The notes under the pieces: model-generated
What the model was told of the DNA's origin: nothing
Database searches by the model: none
What the model saw: only the letters and a program-made list of their open reading frames with translations
Translations under genes and position numbers: made by a program
Part shown: positions 40,003 to 48,946 of the stretch, in pieces
How the letters are laid out: the number at the start of each line of letters is the position of its first letter
How positions within the stretch are numbered: the first letter of the stretch is position 1
Origin: Vagococcus zengguangii
GTDB taxonomy: Bacteria; Bacillota; Bacilli; Lactobacillales; Vagococcaceae
Direction: 5' to 3'
Assembly: GCF_005145005.1 (NCBI RefSeq)
Contig: NZ_CP039712.1
Coordinates: forward strand, 1-64,000
Length of the DNA: 64,000 bases

Positions 40003-41046
40003 ATGAACAAAAAAAAAACATTTTTTGTCAGATATTGCTTAGGGTTATTGGCAATGGCTATGACCATTTTCGTATTCAACGAGAAGCCATTAGCTGTAGA
40101 TGAAGTGAAGAGCGAGATTGGCTATTATTATGAAATCGCTCATCCTGAAAATCAAGTAACGAAAGGCAACGCGATCAATCTAAAAATGGCTCCGGGTCAA
40201 GAACAAAAAGTTCCGATTACCGTAGTGAGCACCTCAGATCAAGATATCGTGGTGGATCTTTCTTTAAATGGTGCCCGAACAAATGGTTCGGGTGGTTTAG
40301 AATATGGCCCAACAGAATTTGCTAAAGATGACTCAATGGTGGATGATTTACCAGATATCGCGAAGGTGCCTGAATTTGTTGAGATTCCTGCAAAAAGTAA
40401 AGTAACCTTTGATTTAGAGATAACTATGCCTAAAGAAAAGTATTCAGGGATTGTAACAGGTGGGTTACGCTTTATGGAGCGCGATCAAGAAAGTAAAGGA
40501 AATAATGAAGGCGCAGAAGTCGTTAATAAAATGGCAATGTTAGTAGGGGTGACATTGTTTATGGATGAAAGTCCTGTTGAGCCGTCGCTCGATATGTTAG
40601 CGGTAGAAGCAGGACTATTTAACTATCATAATAGTTTTAATTTAAAAATTGCTAACCAAGCTCCTAAAATTATGAGTAAATTAACCTTAAGCGCTGAAAT
40701 TACTAGAAAAGGCCAAAAAGAAATTCTTTATAAATCATTCAAAAACTTAATTCAAATGACGCCTAATTCGATTATGAAATATCCGATTTTATTGGATGGT
40801 AACTTAATTGAATCAGGAGGTTATACAGCAAATGTTATCATGGAAGACGATAAAGACAACAAATGGGAATGGAATCAAGACTTTACGGTGACAAAAGAAC
40901 AAGCGAAGAAATTAAATGACGAAAGTGTTGGCGTAACCGAGGAACCAACTGATTGGAAGTTAATTGCTTTAGGTGGAGCAGTAGCTGCCTTGTTATTAGT
41001 GATTGTATTTTTAATAGTAAAAAACAAGAAAAAAGCAACAAAATAA
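40003..41046 (+). CDS. WxL-interacting protein (DUF916/DUF3324), cluster B first
   Basis: The 347-residue product has an N-terminal signal/membrane segment, a DUF916 domain (about residues 35-160, with KGNAINLKMAPGQEQKVPI and VTFDLEITMPKEKYSGIVTGG), a DUF3324 domain (about 165-290) and a C-terminal membrane segment (LIALGGAVAALLLVIVFLIV) with a Lys-rich tail. It should hold or present the WxL proteins at the membrane-wall interface. ATG codons at 40000 and 40003 are both possible; the second has better spacing from AGGAG. Confidence 0.88.
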   Translation: MNKKKTFFVRYCLGLLAMAMTIFVFNEKPLAVDEVKSEIGYYYEIAHPENQVTKGNAINLKMAPGQEQKVPITVVSTSDQDIVVDLSLNGARTNGSGGLEYGPTEFAKDDSMVDDLPDIAKVPEFVEIPAKSKVTFDLEITMPKEKYSGIVTGGLRFMERDQESKGNNEGAEVVNKMAMLVGVTLFMDESPVEPSLDMLAVEAGLFNYHNSFNLKIANQAPKIMSKLTLSAEITRKGQKEILYKSFKNLIQMTPNSIMKYPILLDGNLIESGGYTANVIMEDDKDNKWEWNQDFTVTKEQAKKLNDESVGVTEEPTDWKLIALGGAVAALLLVIVFLIVKNKKKATK

Positions 41047-41058
41047 AGGGTGATGGAG

Positions 41059-42078
41059 ATGAGCGTAACGTCATTAAAATATAAACACTTTGTAAGTTTG
41101 GTGCTGATAGTAATGTTTAGTTGTTTATCTAATATGAACGTTGTGGCAACTGAACAGCAACAAAATGAATTGCCTTTTAATTTTCAAACCGTAGCACCTG
41201 CAAATCAACGAACGCAAGGTAATTATTTTGATTTGGATGTTTCAGCAGGTGAAAAACAAGAGGTAACGGTTAATCTTAACAATCTGAGTGAGACCGATTT
41301 AATAATTAAGCCAACACTATTGAGAGCAGTCACCACTAAAGATGGGAAAATATCTTATGGAATGCATCAAGATGAGCTGATTGAGTCACCAAGCGTGGAT
41401 ATCACTCAAGTAATAGAACTGCCTGAAGCCGTTACAATTCCAAAAAATGGCTCGCAAGAACTACATGTGACTATTAATGTACCAAAAAGTTTTAATCAAG
41501 GAACGATATTAGCAGGTGTTGAATTAGCTAGTAAAGAAAAGCATTCTGCTACTACGAATCAAATTGATAATACATATGCGTATATGTTTTCGATTGCATT
41601 GCATCATAAAAAAGCAGTCGATCCCCTTGTTAAAATCGAAGATAGTCAGCTAAATTTTATTGGTAATCAGACCTATATCGAAACCCCCATTATTAATCCA
41701 GAAGTGGGGATTCAAAGAGACTTGAAAATAACCACTCAATTGATTGATACGAATACTGATTCAGAAATCGAGTCTAAGACAAAAAAAGAGTTGAAAATGG
41801 CACCCGAAAGTACGATGAACTATGAGGTCGGGATTAATAAACTAAGCCCAGGAACGTATTCAGTTCAAACGGTTGTTGAATTTTCAAATCAAAGAACAAT
41901 CAAGCATGAAACACAGCTAACGGTAGATGAAAATGTAGAAGGCCCTCAAACAATTAGTGAAGAACTCCCTAAATCCACTACGAATAATCACGCACTATAT
42001 AAATGGTTAACTACTATCATAGTCGTATTGATTGTGACTGCTATAGCTATTAAGATTTATCAGGATAGACAAAAGTAA
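41059..42078 (+). CDS. WxL-interacting protein (DUF916/DUF3324), cluster B second
   Basis: The 339-residue product follows the first after 12 bases. It has a signal segment, DUF916 (QGNYFDLDVSAGEKQEVTVNL at the start, GTILAGVELASKEK at the end), DUF3324 to about residue 290, a membrane segment (WLTTIIVVLIVTAIAIKIY) and a short basic tail. It is clearly diverged from its neighbour. Two different such proteins in one cluster suggest distinct partners, for example the giant adhesin and the compact WxL proteins. The start is ATG at 41059, eight bases after AAAGGG. Confidence 0.86.
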   Translation: MSVTSLKYKHFVSLVLIVMFSCLSNMNVVATEQQQNELPFNFQTVAPANQRTQGNYFDLDVSAGEKQEVTVNLNNLSETDLIIKPTLLRAVTTKDGKISYGMHQDELIESPSVDITQVIELPEAVTIPKNGSQELHVTINVPKSFNQGTILAGVELASKEKHSATTNQIDNTYAYMFSIALHHKKAVDPLVKIEDSQLNFIGNQTYIETPIINPEVGIQRDLKITTQLIDTNTDSEIESKTKKELKMAPESTMNYEVGINKLSPGTYSVQTVVEFSNQRTIKHETQLTVDENVEGPQTISEELPKSTTNNHALYKWLTTIIVVLIVTAIAIKIYQDRQK

Positions 42079-42132
42079 GAAATACCAGACGATTAAACAT
42101 GGAGTAAAATGTTTGATCGTCTGGTATTTCTT
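42077..42132. terminator. Bidirectional terminator at the end of WxL cluster B
   Basis: A 24-bp stem with one GU wobble (42077-42100 with 42109-42132) and an 8-base loop. It begins within the stop codon of the upstream gene and reaches the stop codon of the convergent Mga gene. Confidence 0.88.
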
Positions 42133-43546
42133 AAATTAGGATATTATCACGATTGATATATTTCGAAATCTCGAAAGATAATCTGTAGATTTCTTTTAAT
42201 GTTGGATATGGTTTTATTAAAAAACACGGAGTATCTTTTGTATCAATAAAGATGTCACTTACGACAATGTCAGGTTGCTCTTCCATGAAATGAACAAAAT
42301 TAATGTCATTTTGAATAAAACGTTGTAATTTATCTTGCAGGAGCATTTGACTTTCCGTGCCTAAACGACTGGCCACCAATATAGAAATCGGTTGTTTTCT
42401 TTTATCTAAAATGGGGTAAAATATCGCAAATAAATGTCGTGTATCAATTAGCGGATGTTGACGCAAGTTATTGCTCAAGCGTTCGACAAACTTAGGAAAG
42501 CCATTAAGTCCCGAAAAATCAATATCCAATTCAAGTACTGAACCGAAGACTTGTTTTTTTCTAATAACTTTAGATAAATTACTGATTAAGAAAAAATATT
42601 CAGTAGGCGTTATTTTGAAATTGAATATCCCCGTCATTTCATTAATAATAGGATTTATTTCTGGAAATAAGGAATCTTCAAAAAAATTGTTAGGGATGTT
42701 TGCCTCCATTTTAGATAAGGTGTCTATATTAATTAACGTAAGGATTGTGCTAAAAAAGAATAAAAAATTTAACTCTCGGGTCAATTGCTTGCTTGGTAAC
42801 TTACAGCCTTTATAAAAAGAATTAAAACAATTGTGGAAAATTTCTTGAGAAGATAAGTCATCGGGAAAAAGATGTTTTTCAGCTTCATCTGACACAAGGT
42901 GCCCGTATTTGATGCGTATTAAGCTAGTGTAAAGCATAATATTTAAGAATCTTAATGACTGTTCATTGGCGTTATTAAGAATGGTATTATCATAAAATTG
43001 CAAATCCGCCCGTGTTAAATAATTAGGAATGGCATAATTGCTATAAAAAATTAGGACAAAGAATAAGTAACGCATATGTTCCTCATTCCCTTTTAATTTG
43101 AAAAATCCCTGTTCCTTTTCAATATAAATATCATGACGTGCTAGATTATCTTTTAACGAACGCCATTCTCTTTTTACTGTAGACAAGCTGATATTACGGT
43201 TGGCCGCATAAATATCGTGATTAATCGTCCGTTCATGCAGTAAATCCATCATGAATTCACAAAAAATACTACGACTTAATAGCATATTAGTAAATAAATC
43301 GATTGAAAATTTAGAGCCTTTTATTACTTGGTTAAAACTATTGCGATAAAATTGTTCTCGAACGTCATAGTCAGGAAAATAAAGAGAAAAATCGTGGGTT
43401 AATTCGGATAAAATTTCTGAAACTTTACCAATTGAGAGGTTTGTGTTAGTCGCAATTGCATCAACATCGGTGCCGTACTCTTGTTGATACAAAAAGTTGA
43501 TGACGTCATAGGTTGTTTGTTCTTTCTTTTCTAAATAATAAATCAT
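42131..43546 (-). CDS. Mga-family transcriptional regulator B
   Basis: The 471-residue product is a paralogue of the regulator at 30917-32317, with the same layout. It has an N-terminal winged helix (AIATNTNLSIGKVSEILSEL), a second one (AANRNISLSTVKREWRSLKD near residue 120), a helical core, and an EIIB-like end with LVASRLGTESQMLLQDKLQ and PDIVVSDIFI. GAGGAG precedes the ATG. It is convergent with cluster B and lies 26 bases after birA, so it may read through from birA. Its own targets are probably the adjacent clusters; this is inference. Confidence 0.85.
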   Translation of the reverse strand: MIYYLEKKEQTTYDVINFLYQQEYGTDVDAIATNTNLSIGKVSEILSELTHDFSLYFPDYDVREQFYRNSFNQVIKGSKFSIDLFTNMLLSRSIFCEFMMDLLHERTINHDIYAANRNISLSTVKREWRSLKDNLARHDIYIEKEQGFFKLKGNEEHMRYLFFVLIFYSNYAIPNYLTRADLQFYDNTILNNANEQSLRFLNIMLYTSLIRIKYGHLVSDEAEKHLFPDDLSSQEIFHNCFNSFYKGCKLPSKQLTRELNFLFFFSTILTLINIDTLSKMEANIPNNFFEDSLFPEINPIINEMTGIFNFKITPTEYFFLISNLSKVIRKKQVFGSVLELDIDFSGLNGFPKFVERLSNNLRQHPLIDTRHLFAIFYPILDKRKQPISILVASRLGTESQMLLQDKLQRFIQNDINFVHFMEEQPDIVVSDIFIDTKDTPCFLIKPYPTLKEIYRLSFEISKYINRDNILI

Positions 43547-43571
43547 TCTTATTTCTCCTCAATGTGGTTGT

Positions 43572-44531
43572 TTAGTAAGACTGCAAACTAATTTCACCCG
43601 CTAATAAGGTGATAGTTGACAAATCAGGCAAGGTAACAAGTAGTCGGCCATCTTCAAAAATTTTTACGGCTTGTCCAGTAATAGTCTGTCCGTCCTTATG
43701 GAAACTAATGTCTTTACCTAAAATTAGCGAATGATCGCAATAAATTGGATAGTACTGCTTTGTTTTATCGTTTAGTAACAAAGAAAATTGGGTTAAATAG
43801 GCGTTAATTAATTGTTCACGTGTGATAGTCTCTTTACCGGGTTCAAACAAGGTGCCCATTTTATCACGTAATTCAGTCGGGATTTGTTCCGGGAACGCAC
43901 TGATGTTGATGCCTGTTCCGACAATGACGCCATTTATTTGATTGGTTTCATAATCAGTCGTTGTTTCGGTCAAAATTCCTGCAACTTTTTTGCGGTTAAG
44001 ATATAAATCATTGACCCACTTGATTTTAATGTCAAAATTATCCAAACTTTTTAATGCTTGGGTTAGTGCTGCGGCAGCTATCAACGTAAAAGGTGGCAAG
44101 TCGCCTGTTGTCAGCTTGAAGGGAATAAAAAGACTCATATAAAGTCCATTGTAACTATCTGATATAAACGAGCGTCCCAAACGTCCACGACCAGCTGTTT
44201 GCGCATCTGTAATTAGTAAGTGAGGTTCATTATTTGATAACACACCTGTTTGAATCTGTTCTTTCATCACAGTATTCGTTGAGGAGAGTGAGGCGTGCCA
44301 CGTGACCGTAAGCGTTGGCCATGCACCAAGTAATTGTTCGGTTATACGCGCTACAGATAATGGGACTTCTGGATAAAAAATGACGCTACTTTCAGATTCT
44401 TTAAGATAATAATCGCGTTGTATATCAGCAAAAGATTGCTCAAAATTTTCTGGGAAAAGTGTGAGTAACTGTTGTTTTGAAATGATTTGTCTTGCGTGTT
44501 TCATTAAGTAATTGAGTAAGTTTTCTTTCAT
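43572..44531 (-). CDS. birA: Biotin-[acetyl-CoA-carboxylase] ligase / biotin repressor BirA
   Basis: BirA activates biotin with ATP and attaches it to carboxylase subunits; the two-domain form also represses biotin genes. The 319-residue product has an N-terminal winged helix (about residues 1-60), the catalytic loop GRGRLGRSF, the KIKWVNDLYLNRKKVAGILTE-type biotin-binding core, and a small C-terminal SH3-like domain (GQAVKIFEDGRLLVTLP). The start at 44531 has GAAGG nine bases upstream; an ATG at 44546 has none. No biotin gene lies next to it. Confidence 0.9.
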   Translation of the reverse strand: MKENLLNYLMKHARQIISKQQLLTLFPENFEQSFADIQRDYYLKESESSVIFYPEVPLSVARITEQLLGAWPTLTVTWHASLSSTNTVMKEQIQTGVLSNNEPHLLITDAQTAGRGRLGRSFISDSYNGLYMSLFIPFKLTTGDLPPFTLIAAAALTQALKSLDNFDIKIKWVNDLYLNRKKVAGILTETTTDYETNQINGVIVGTGINISAFPEQIPTELRDKMGTLFEPGKETITREQLINAYLTQFSLLLNDKTKQYYPIYCDHSLILGKDISFHKDGQTITGQAVKIFEDGRLLVTLPDLSTITLLAGEISLQSY

Positions 44532-44662
44532 TAATGGTACCTTCATATGTTTTTAATTTAATTATACATTAAATAGAATAAAATAATAGAAATAGGGGCA
44601 TAAAAGTAAAATATATGGTACTATTTGCTTATAAAATAGGACAGGAGTGTTTGATTAAAATC

Positions 44663-45679
44663 ATGAAAGTAACAATCAAAGATATCGCTGAAGCGGCTGG
44701 TGTATCGACCACGACTGTTTCGCAAATTTTAAATAACAAAGGTGATCGTTTTAGTGAAGAAACACGAAAAAAAGTGATGAAGGTGGTCGAGGAATTTAAT
44801 TATCAGCCAGACTTTTTCGCTCAAAACATGGTCATGAGAAAATCCAAGACAATTGGCATGATTGTACCAGACGTAACAGATTTCTTTTTCTCTAAGCTAA
44901 TCGAAGGGATTGAAGAGCAATTAAATTCCTTAGGCTATATGATTTTATTATGTAATACCAATCATGATAAAAGACTGGAAACTAAGTATTTTAATGAATT
45001 AATGCGTCGTTCAGTCGAAGGGATTGTCATCGCAACGCCGAACTTCCTTGAAGATGAAATTTTGAAGAATCCTAAAGTAGTCAATCGTGAAGTGCCACTT
45101 ATTTTGGTCGATCTAGGTAAAAATACACGTAATGAAGGCAAACTGTTGGTTGAAGAATATCAGGGCGTTTATGATGCGACGGAGTATTTACTAAAAAATG
45201 GTCATAGAGACATTGCGTTCTTGCGCGAAGTTGGTGATTATTACCAATTATCAGAACGTATTACGGGCTATTTGAACTGTTTAGAAGACCATGAAATCGA
45301 ACATAATCCACGTCTAATTGAGAGTAGTTTTTTAACCATTCGCGGAGGGTATAACGGGACAAAACAATTACTAGAAAAAAATATTCCATTCACCGCTTTA
45401 ATTTGTACGAATGATCAAATGGCAATTGGGGCGTATCAAGCCATTATGGAAGCGGGCAAGCGCGTACCAGATGATATTTCAGTCATTGGCTTTGATGGCT
45501 TGGAAATTAGTCGGTTTGCTTCACCTGCCTTAACAACTGTTCACCAGCCAGTCCTTGATTTAGGAAGAACTGCGGGTAAATTTATGCTACAGGCAATTAA
45601 TGATCCAAAGAGTAAAATTCCGAACAAAATTTTCCCAACTAAATTAATTATAAGAGATTCAGTAAAACGATTGACCTAG
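44663..45679 (+). CDS. LacI-family transcriptional regulator of the nucleoside locus
   Basis: The 338-residue product has the LacI/GalR helix-turn-helix at the N-terminus ([22 protein letters not shown]), then a periplasmic-binding-protein-like sugar domain ([43 protein letters not shown]). The fold suggests a ribose- or nucleoside-derived effector, in line with its position 138 bases upstream of pdp. The start at 44663 matches the family N-terminus, although AGGAG is further upstream than usual. Two LacI-type palindromes with central CG lie between it and pdp. Confidence 0.88.
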   Translation: MKVTIKDIAEAAGVSTTTVSQILNNKGDRFSEETRKKVMKVVEEFNYQPDFFAQNMVMRKSKTIGMIVPDVTDFFFSKLIEGIEEQLNSLGYMILLCNTNHDKRLETKYFNELMRRSVEGIVIATPNFLEDEILKNPKVVNREVPLILVDLGKNTRNEGKLLVEEYQGVYDATEYLLKNGHRDIAFLREVGDYYQLSERITGYLNCLEDHEIEHNPRLIESSFLTIRGGYNGTKQLLEKNIPFTALICTNDQMAIGAYQAIMEAGKRVPDDISVIGFDGLEISRFASPALTTVHQPVLDLGRTAGKFMLQAINDPKSKIPNKIFPTKLIIRDSVKRLT

Positions 45680-45705
45680 CACTTTTAACGTGCTATTATA
45701 ACAAT

Positions 45706-45719
45706 TGTAAGCGGTTTAG
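45706..45719. promoter_or_regulatory. LacI/CRE-like operator 1 upstream of pdp
   Basis: TGTAAGCGGTTTAG has a central CG and A/T-rich arms like catabolite responsive elements and LacI-family operators. Its centre is 33 bases (about three helix turns) from that of operator 2. Confidence 0.6.
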
Positions 45720-45738
45720 ATACGAACGAACCCGCAAG

Positions 45739-45752
45739 GTAAAACGATTTAC
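45739..45752. promoter_or_regulatory. LacI-type operator 2 upstream of pdp
   Basis: GTAAAACGATTTAC is a near-perfect palindrome with central CG, mismatched only at one symmetric pair. It overlaps the TTTACA -35 (45748-45753) of the promoter below. Confidence 0.68.
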
Positions 45753-45792
45753 AAATTTTCTTTTTTACCTTTATATACTAGTTAGCTATAAT
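45748..45792 (+). promoter_or_regulatory. pdp operon promoter region
   Basis: TTTACA (45748-45753) and TATATA (45772-45777) are 18 bases apart and the first overlaps operator 2. A perfect TATAAT at 45787-45792 with the poor -35 TTTACC (45764-45769, 17 bases) is an alternative. Confidence 0.55.
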
Positions 45793-45816
45793 AGACATGT
45801 AGGAGGATGGATACAA

Positions 45817-47118
45817 ATGAGAATGGTCGATTTAATAGAAAAAAAGCGTGATGGTGGTAGTCTGTCTAAGGAAGAAATTGAATTTATTGTTAGTGGTTAC
45901 ACTGATGGTTCAATTCCAGATTATCAGATGAGCGCTTTTTTAATGAGTACATTTTTCCAAGATATGTCTGATGAAGAAATTACTCATTTAACACTGGCAA
46001 TGGCACATTCAGGCGATATGATTGACTTAGCTTCAATCGATGGTGTGAAGGTGGATAAACATTCAACCGGTGGTGTTGGTGATACAACAACAATCGTGTT
46101 AGCACCATTAGTGGCAGCAGTTGGCGTGCCAGTTGCAAAAATGTCTGGTCGTGGCTTAGGTCATACAGGTGGTACGATTGATAAGCTAGAATCGATTCCT
46201 AATTTTAAAGTTGAAATCCCTAGCGACGATTTTATCCGTTTGGTGAACGATACGAAAGTAGCCGTAACCGGTCAGTCAGCTGACTTGGCGCCAGCCGATA
46301 AAAAAATGTATGCCCTACGTGATGTAACAGCGACTGTTAATTCAATTCCATTGATTGCTAGCTCAATTATGAGTAAAAAAATCGCATCTGGTGCTGACGC
46401 AATTGTCCTTGATGTGACAACTGGTGATGGTGCCTTTATGAAGAACATTGATGATGCGAAACGTTTAGCGCATACTATGGTAAGAATTGGTAAATTAGCT
46501 GGTCGTCAAACAATGGCGGTTATTTCCAATATGTCTGAGCCATTAGGTAATGCGATTGGTAATTCGTTAGAAGTCATTGAAGCTATTGAGATGCTAAAAG
46601 GAACAGGTCCTAAAGATTTAGAAGAACTTGTTTATACGTTAGGTAGTCAAATGGTTGTTTTAGCTAAAAAAGCTGAAACACTTGAAGAAGCGCGTGCTTT
46701 ATTAGAAGAAGCGTTACATTCAGGTAAAGCATTAGACAAGTTTAGAGAAATGATTATTAATCAAGGGGGCGACCCAAGTGTGATTGATGATTATACTAAA
46801 TTTGGTGAAGCGAAATATGTTTACGAAGTACCAGCTAAACAAGCAGGATTCGTTAGCGATATCCAAGCAGAAAGTATTGGGGTAGCAGCGATGATGTTAG
46901 GAGCAGGTCGTAAAACAAAAGAAGAATCAATTGATTATACAGTTGGTTTAATCTTAAACAAAAAAGTCGGCGCTGAGGTAACAGAAGGTGATTCACTCGT
47001 AACCGTGTACTCAAACACAGAAAACGTTGAAGAAGTTATCCAAAAAATCTACGACAGCATCACAATTGGTGATTCAGCTGAAGAGCCAAAATTAATTCAC
47101 GGCATTGTAACCGAGTAA
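45817..47118 (+). CDS. pdp: Pyrimidine-nucleoside phosphorylase
   Basis: Pdp cleaves uridine, thymidine and deoxyuridine with phosphate to give the base and (deoxy)ribose 1-phosphate. The 433-residue product has the family signature [19 protein letters not shown] near residue 108, [13 protein letters not shown] upstream of it, and the Gram-positive form's C-terminal domain ([13 protein letters not shown] to the end). AGGAGG precedes the ATG. It heads the nucleoside operon; its sugar phosphate product feeds DeoB encoded downstream. Confidence 0.96.
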   Translation: MRMVDLIEKKRDGGSLSKEEIEFIVSGYTDGSIPDYQMSAFLMSTFFQDMSDEEITHLTLAMAHSGDMIDLASIDGVKVDKHSTGGVGDTTTIVLAPLVAAVGVPVAKMSGRGLGHTGGTIDKLESIPNFKVEIPSDDFIRLVNDTKVAVTGQSADLAPADKKMYALRDVTATVNSIPLIASSIMSKKIASGADAIVLDVTTGDGAFMKNIDDAKRLAHTMVRIGKLAGRQTMAVISNMSEPLGNAIGNSLEVIEAIEMLKGTGPKDLEELVYTLGSQMVVLAKKAETLEEARALLEEALHSGKALDKFREMIINQGGDPSVIDDYTKFGEAKYVYEVPAKQAGFVSDIQAESIGVAAMMLGAGRKTKEESIDYTVGLILNKKVGAEVTEGDSLVTVYSNTENVEEVIQKIYDSITIGDSAEEPKLIHGIVTE

Positions 47119-47136
47119 GAGGCGAGGAGAAAAAAT

Positions 47137-47547
47137 ATGGGTGTAGACAAGAAAAATGAGTGGGTACAATTAGCGCAAGATGCTTATACCAATTCATATG
47201 TACCGTATTCACATTTTCCAGTAGGTGCTTGCTTAGTCGCTAAAGATGGCCAAGTGTTTACCGGTGTGAACGTTGAAAATGCGTCATTCGGTTTAACAAA
47301 CTGTGCTGAAAGAACCGCCTTTTTTAAGGCTGTATCAGAAGGACAGACAGAATTTCAACATTTAGTGGTCGCAGCTAAATCAGATGATCCGGTTGCTCCA
47401 TGTGGCGCTTGTCGTCAAGTAATGATTGAATTTTGTGAGCCAACAATGGGCGTGACGTTAGTCAGCAAAGACGGCCAACTTAAAGAAACAACAGTAGGAG
47501 AATTGTTACCTTATTCTTTTACTGATAAACAAATGGAAGGTAACTAA
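47137..47547 (+). CDS. cdd: Cytidine deaminase
   Basis: Cdd converts cytidine and deoxycytidine to uridine and deoxyuridine, feeding Pdp. The 136-residue product is the small tetrameric type: zinc ligand Cys and catalytic Glu in NCAERTAFF, and two more zinc cysteines in APCGACRQ. NVENASFGL is the substrate-binding segment. It follows pdp after 18 bases in the same operon. Confidence 0.96.
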   Translation: MGVDKKNEWVQLAQDAYTNSYVPYSHFPVGACLVAKDGQVFTGVNVENASFGLTNCAERTAFFKAVSEGQTEFQHLVVAAKSDDPVAPCGACRQVMIEFCEPTMGVTLVSKDGQLKETTVGELLPYSFTDKQMEGN

Positions 47548-47609
47548 CACCGATTTAACCTGCACGAGCAGTTAAATAATAAAATACTATTTTAGGGGGC
47601 TTTACAGAA

Positions 47610-48710
47610 ATGAAAAAGGCAAAACTATTTAGTCTTGGAGCAGCAACATTAGCATTAGGACTTGGATTAACAGCATGTGGTGGTAACAATGACAAGACTG
47701 CAGATTCAGGTGCAGCAACTGGTGGCGACGTAGACAAAGCGCATACTGTAGCAATGGTTACGGATATCGGTGGTGTTGATGACCGTTCATTCAACCAATC
47801 AGCTTGGGAAGGTTTACAAGCTTGGGGTAAAGAACATGGCGCTGAAAAAGGTGTTAACGGATTCGACTACATCCAATCAAATGATGGATCTGAGTACACA
47901 ACGAACATTGACTCAGCAGTAGCACAAGGCTTTAAAACAGTATTCGGTATTGGTTACTTATTACAACCAGGTATCGAAGCAGCAGCAGCTCAAAACCCAG
48001 ATACTCAATTTGGTATCATTGATAGTGTAATTGAAGGATTTGACAATGTTGTATCTGCTACATTTAAAGATAACGAAGCAGCTTACTTAGCTGGTATCGC
48101 AGCAGCTTACACAACTAAAACTGACAAAGTAGGTTTCATCGGTGGTGAAGAAGGTGTTGTAATCGACCGTTTTGAAGCAGGTTTTGAAAAAGGTGTTGAA
48201 GATGGCGCAGCAGCATTAGGTAAGAAAATTGAAGTAACAGCTAAATATGCAGCATCATTTGGTGATCCAGCTAAAGGTAAAGCCTTAGCAGCTGATATGT
48301 ACAAAAATGGCGCAGACATTATCTACCATGCATCAGGTGGTACTGGAGCAGGATTATTCCAAGAAGCAGCAGCTTTAAATAAAGACCGCTCAAGTGACGA
48401 TAAAGTTTGGGTTATCGGTGTAGATAGCGATCAACAAGCTGAAGGTGTTTACAAAAACAAAGATGGTGAAGAAGATAACTTCACATTAACATCAACACTT
48501 AAAGGTGTAGGTGCAGCTGTACAAGATATTTCTACTCGTGCATTAAATGATGAATTCCCAGGTGGAGAAAGTTTAGTTTACGGTCTTAAAGACGGTGGGG
48601 TAGACTTAACAGATGGTTTCTTATCAGACGAAGCGAAAGCAGCAGTTAAAGAAGCTAAACAAAACGTTATTGATGGTAAAGTTGAAGTTCCAGAAACACC
48701 AGCTAAATAA
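47610..48710 (+). CDS. BmpA/PnrA-type nucleoside-binding lipoprotein
   Basis: This is the substrate-binding lipoprotein of the nucleoside ABC transporter encoded downstream. The 366-residue product has lipobox LTAC (Cys23), a Gly/Ala-rich linker, then the BMP fold with VAMVTDIGGVDDRSFNQSAWEG, FGIGYLLQPGIEAAA, IDRFEAGFEKGV and VIGVDSDQQAEG. Family members bind purine and pyrimidine nucleosides. Codon use is strongly biased (GCA, GGT, AAA), as expected for an abundant protein. GGGGG precedes the ATG, and a large hairpin follows the gene. Confidence 0.93.
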   Translation: MKKAKLFSLGAATLALGLGLTACGGNNDKTADSGAATGGDVDKAHTVAMVTDIGGVDDRSFNQSAWEGLQAWGKEHGAEKGVNGFDYIQSNDGSEYTTNIDSAVAQGFKTVFGIGYLLQPGIEAAAAQNPDTQFGIIDSVIEGFDNVVSATFKDNEAAYLAGIAAAYTTKTDKVGFIGGEEGVVIDRFEAGFEKGVEDGAAALGKKIEVTAKYAASFGDPAKGKALAADMYKNGADIIYHASGGTGAGLFQEAAALNKDRSSDDKVWVIGVDSDQQAEGVYKNKDGEEDNFTLTSTLKGVGAAVQDISTRALNDEFPGGESLVYGLKDGGVDLTDGFLSDEAKAAVKEAKQNVIDGKVEVPETPAK

Positions 48711-48741
48711 TTATCTTCAATAAAAATTGAACAATTAAAGA

Positions 48742-48772
48742 CATAGCCTTGTCGCTTAGCGACAAGGCTATG
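48742..48772 (+). other. Strong hairpin after the nucleoside-binding lipoprotein gene
   Basis: A perfect 14-bp stem CATAGCCTTGTCGC/GCGACAAGGCTATG with a 3-base loop and no T tract. Such a structure downstream of a binding-protein gene usually protects the upstream mRNA from 3' decay, giving more binding protein than transporter; here that is inference. Confidence 0.7.
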
Positions 48773-48798
48773 ATATAAATAAAAGGTTTCTTTTTCCG

Positions 48799-48840
48799 CT
48801 TTTACGTAAGTGAATAAGAACTATTTATTTACGTAAGAGG
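48799..48840 (+). other. Second hairpin with repeated TTACGTAA
   Basis: TTACGTAA occurs at 48802-48809 and again at 48829-48836, and the flanks are complementary (CTTTTACGTAA with TTACGTAAGAG), so the region can fold or be bound as paired palindromes. Its role is unknown. Confidence 0.45.
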
Positions 48841-48889
48841 AGGTTTTTTCCTCAAAAGTTGTAGTAGTTACTCGGAAATTATAGATAGA

Positions 48890-48918
48890 TTGACAGTAAG
48901 TACGTTGTTGCCTAAGTA
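48890..48918 (+). promoter_or_regulatory. Candidate internal promoter before nupO
   Basis: A perfect TTGACA (48890-48895) and TAAGTA (48913-48918), 17-base spacing, 29 bases before the start. Confidence 0.5.
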
Positions 48919-48946
48919 AACAATAAATCGTTAGGAAGTGAAAATT

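Noticed and set aside
24194-43546. WxL clusters as a genomic island or prophage
   Set aside because: No integrase, transposase, tRNA or flanking direct repeats were seen, and base composition is similar to the surrounding DNA.
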